Assembly: GCA_947475475.1 (NCBI GenBank)
Contig: CANJOG010000092.1
Location: 1 to 7,214 of the forward strand
Length of the DNA stretch: 7,214 bases
DNA from: Acetobacteraceae bacterium
Lineage (GTDB): Bacteria > Pseudomonadota > Alphaproteobacteria > Acetobacterales > Acetobacteraceae
Reading direction: 5' to 3'
In this document: in pieces, positions 5,651 to 7,214 of the stretch
How positions within the stretch are numbered: position 1 is the first letter of the stretch
Layout of the letters: the number at the start of each line of letters is the position of its first letter
Translations under genes and position numbers: made by a program
The notes under the pieces: generated by a model
The model's input: the letters and a program-made list of their open reading frames with translations, nothing else
The model's database searches: none
What the model was told of the DNA's origin: nothing

Positions 5651-6352
5651 GTGTTCCCTTATTTCTCGCCGGATGACTGGCAAACAATCCTCTTGACGAT
5701 CGGCATTGCGGCCCGTGCGGTCGCGGTGGGACTGCCACTGGCCGTCATGATGGCCTGGTTGCTGGCACGGCGATCCTTCCCTGGCAGGGCCGCCCTCAAC
5801 GCCATTGTCCATCTTCCGCTGGTGTTGCCGCCAGTCGTGACCGGCTGGATGCTGCTCATGCTATTTGGCGCCCAGGGTCCTCTTGGTGCCCTGCTGCGCC
5901 AATGGGCGGGCATCCGCCTCGTCTTCACCACCGAGGGCGCGGCGCTGGCCAGCTTGATCATGACCTTTCCGCTGATGGTCCGGGCCATCCGCCTCGCACT
6001 GGAAGCAATCGATCCCGGCCTGGACGAGGCCGCCCGCACGCTCGGTGCCGGACGCCTCGACCGCTTCATCAATATTACCCTGCCGCTGGCCGCGCCCGGC
6101 ATTCTGGTCGGCGCCGTGATTGCCTTTGCCACCTGTCTCGGCGAATTCGGCGCCATCATCACCTTCGCGGGCAGCATTCCTGGCGAGACGCAAACCCTGC
6201 CGCTGGCGATCTATGCCGCTCTGCAAACACCCGGCGGTGAAGCGCGCGCCGCGCAATTGTCGGCGGTCTCGATCCTGCTCGCCCTTGCCGGCCTGACATT
6301 GGCGGACCGGCTTGGCCGCGCCATCAATGCACGGATCGGCCGCCAGGGCTGA
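5651..6352 (+). CDS. modB: Molybdate ABC transporter permease ModB
   Basis: A 233-residue inner-membrane subunit of the molybdate importer, which forms the channel with ATPase ModC and receives molybdate from periplasmic ModA. It follows E. coli ModB closely in order and length. Segments seen: HLPLVLPPVVTGWML (54-68), FPLMVRAIRLALEAID (106-121), the EAA-loop EAARTLGAG (126-134) that contacts the ATPase, LGEFGAIITFAG (163-174), and the PGETQTLPLAIY stretch (177-188). About five transmembrane helices are visible. The start is GTG 5651, the first possible start after the in-frame TAA at 5612, with AAGG about 9 bases upstream. Neither modA nor modC is adjacent within the window. Upstream is a Nudix gene and downstream a binding protein of another family. 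Tungstate transport cannot be excluded. Confidence 0.95.
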   Translation: MFPYFSPDDWQTILLTIGIAARAVAVGLPLAVMMAWLLARRSFPGRAALNAIVHLPLVLPPVVTGWMLLMLFGAQGPLGALLRQWAGIRLVFTTEGAALASLIMTFPLMVRAIRLALEAIDPGLDEAARTLGAGRLDRFINITLPLAAPGILVGAVIAFATCLGEFGAIITFAGSIPGETQTLPLAIYAALQTPGGEARAAQLSAVSILLALAGLTLADRLGRAINARIGRQG

Positions 6353-6410
6353 CCGCCGCGCGGCACAGGCTGACATTTCAATACCAGAATATGCCCCACG
6401 TGGTTCGCCG

Positions 6411-6510
6411 ATCAAATCCTGAAACCGCTTGCCGGCCAGCGCAATCCATCGCAGGATTGATGCCATAAAAGTAAAAATACGGGAGGTAACCATGAACACC
6501 ATCAATCCTG
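6411..6510 (+). promoter_or_regulatory. Competing inverted repeats around the ribosome site of the solute-binding protein gene
   Basis: CAGGATTGATG (6452-6462) is the exact reverse complement of CATCAATCCTG (6500-6510). This 11-bp stem would put the GGGAGG site and the ATG in its 37-base loop. The same 6454-6459 bases also pair with CAATCC (6442-6447) in a tighter 6-bp hairpin. A third similar strand, ATCAAATCCTG, lies at 6411-6421. These folds exclude one another, which would suit control of translation. No known riboswitch class is recognised. Confidence 0.4.
6481..6486 (+). promoter_or_regulatory. Strong ribosome binding site
   Basis: GGGAGG, 5 bases before ATG 6492. It fixes the start of the solute-binding protein and lies in the loop of the 11-bp inverted repeat described for this leader. 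Confidence 0.8.
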
Positions 6511-7214
6511 TTGCTTCGTTTCGTCGCCGGTCGGTTTTGCTTGGCGCAGGATCTTTGCTCGCCAGTGCCGCCAGCATCCGCGGCGCCCGCGCCCAGGCAC
6601 CGAAAGATCTTGCCGCGCTGATTGATGCCGCAAAAGCCGAAGGCGAGGTGATGTTCTATTCAGCCGCCACGGTGAATGTGGCGCAGCGCATCGCCGCCGC
6701 CTTTACCGCAAAATACGGCATCAAAGCGAATTTCCTGCGCCTGGATTCCACCGTATTGCTGCAACGCTTTTCGACCGAGGCCGAAGCGGGCAATTTCATC
6801 GCCGACCTGATCTTCGTCGCCGGCCGCGTGCATGAGTTTTCCACTGATGGCGTCAAGAAGGGATGGATCCGGCCGGTGCAGGGCCTGCCCGCGCAAGTCA
6901 GTGGCGAATTTGCGGCGAAATATACCCGCGAAGCGAGCGCCCTCATTCAGATCGCGCCATGGGGCATGGCGGTCAATACCGATCGGGTGAAGACGGATCT
7001 GCCGACGACGTGGAAGGATCTGCTGGCGCCACGCTACAAGGGCCAGTTGCTGATCTCCGATGTCACGCAATCGGACGCACTGCTGGATTTCTGGGGCCTG
7101 CTGCTCGACACCTACGGCGAGGTCTTCTTCAAGAGTTTCCTTGCCCAATCGCCGCGCCTCTATCCGGGTGTGGTCCCGGCGACGCAGGCCATTGGCGCCG
7201 GTGAAGGCATGGTG
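6492..7214 (+). CDS. Tat-exported ABC solute-binding protein, iron(III)/polyamine type, partial
   Basis: The visible 241 residues are still open at the window end; relatives are around 330-350 long. A twin-arginine signal is clear: SFRRRSVLLGAG (9-20), a hydrophobic core, then cleavage after ARA (34). The mature part begins QAPKDLAALIDAAKAEGEV. It shows the FYSAAT strand (55-60), AFTAKYGIK (70-78), a LLQRF helix (89-93) followed by ADLIF (104-108), APWGMAVNT (155-163), and the TTWKDLLAPRYKGQL segment (172-186), all typical of AfuA/FbpA-like (COG1840) periplasmic binding proteins. It would deliver a ligand to an ABC permease. The ligand is unknown: ferric iron, phosphonate-like or other ligands all occur in the group. 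It is not ModA. The 139-base gap and its own strong ribosome site suggest separate expression from modB. Cognate permease and ATPase genes would be expected to the right of the window. Confidence 0.88.
   Translation, partial: MNTINPVASFRRRSVLLGAGSLLASAASIRGARAQAPKDLAALIDAAKAEGEVMFYSAATVNVAQRIAAAFTAKYGIKANFLRLDSTVLLQRFSTEAEAGNFIADLIFVAGRVHEFSTDGVKKGWIRPVQGLPAQVSGEFAAKYTREASALIQIAPWGMAVNTDRVKTDLPTTWKDLLAPRYKGQLLISDVTQSDALLDFWGLLLDTYGEVFFKSFLAQSPRLYPGVVPATQAIGAGEGMV

Noticed and set aside
6396..6403. The CCACGTGG palindrome in the modB to solute-binding protein gap
   Set aside because: An 8-base palindrome is expected by chance in 7 kb, and no partner site was seen.
5861..6577. A 238-codon antisense frame across modB and the start of the solute-binding protein
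   Set aside because: Both sense genes are well supported, and the frame has no ribosome site or recognisable motif.

Overview
This 7.2 kb window is GC-rich, tightly packed chromosomal DNA. It most likely comes from an alphaproteobacterium, perhaps Rhodospirillales-like. The reasons are an acetoacetyl-CoA reductase of the PHB pathway, a DIPP-type Nudix hydrolase, a molybdate permease, a Tat-exported solute-binding protein and a PEP-CTERM surface protein. The taxonomic call rests on protein style alone, not on a search. I see no RNA genes, insertion sequences, CRISPR array or phage genes.

Layout from left to right: (1) 1-464, minus strand, the N-terminal part of a beta-keto acid cleavage enzyme (BKACE/DUF849 family) that runs off the left edge. 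(2) 465-819, a 355-base gap holding the divergent start regions of genes 1 and 3, with two perfect inverted repeats. (3) 820-3174, plus strand, a 784-residue exported, cysteine-free, Gly/Thr/Ser-rich protein built of repeated modules and ending in a PEP-CTERM sorting signal. (4) 3175-3267, a short convergent gap with a perfect 15-bp tandem duplication. (5) 4847 down to 3268, minus strand: phaB (acetoacetyl-CoA reductase), then, after a 37-base spacer filled by a hairpin, a YddG-like EamA/DMT exporter. (6) 4848-5124, a divergent promoter region with a near-perfect 16-bp direct repeat. (7) 5125-6352, plus strand: a Nudix hydrolase, then 31 bases later modB. (8) 6353-6491, a gap with mutually exclusive inverted repeats around the next ribosome binding site. 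(9) 6492 to the right edge, a Tat-signal ABC solute-binding protein of the iron/polyamine type, cut by the window end.

The genes do not form one pathway. PhaB makes (R)-3-hydroxybutyryl-CoA for PHB storage. The BKACE protein would cleave a beta-keto acid with acetyl-CoA, so it touches the same acyl-CoA pool, but the two are about 3.7 kb apart with no operon link. ModB is without modA and modC inside the window, and its downstream neighbour is not a ModA-type binding protein. The PEP-CTERM protein is an isolated cargo gene without exosortase or exopolysaccharide genes nearby. I found no convincing new multi-gene system. The most interesting signals are the repeat-built PEP-CTERM protein, the competing RNA structures before the solute-binding protein gene, the repeated element in the phaB/Nudix divergent promoter, and the unusual modB context.
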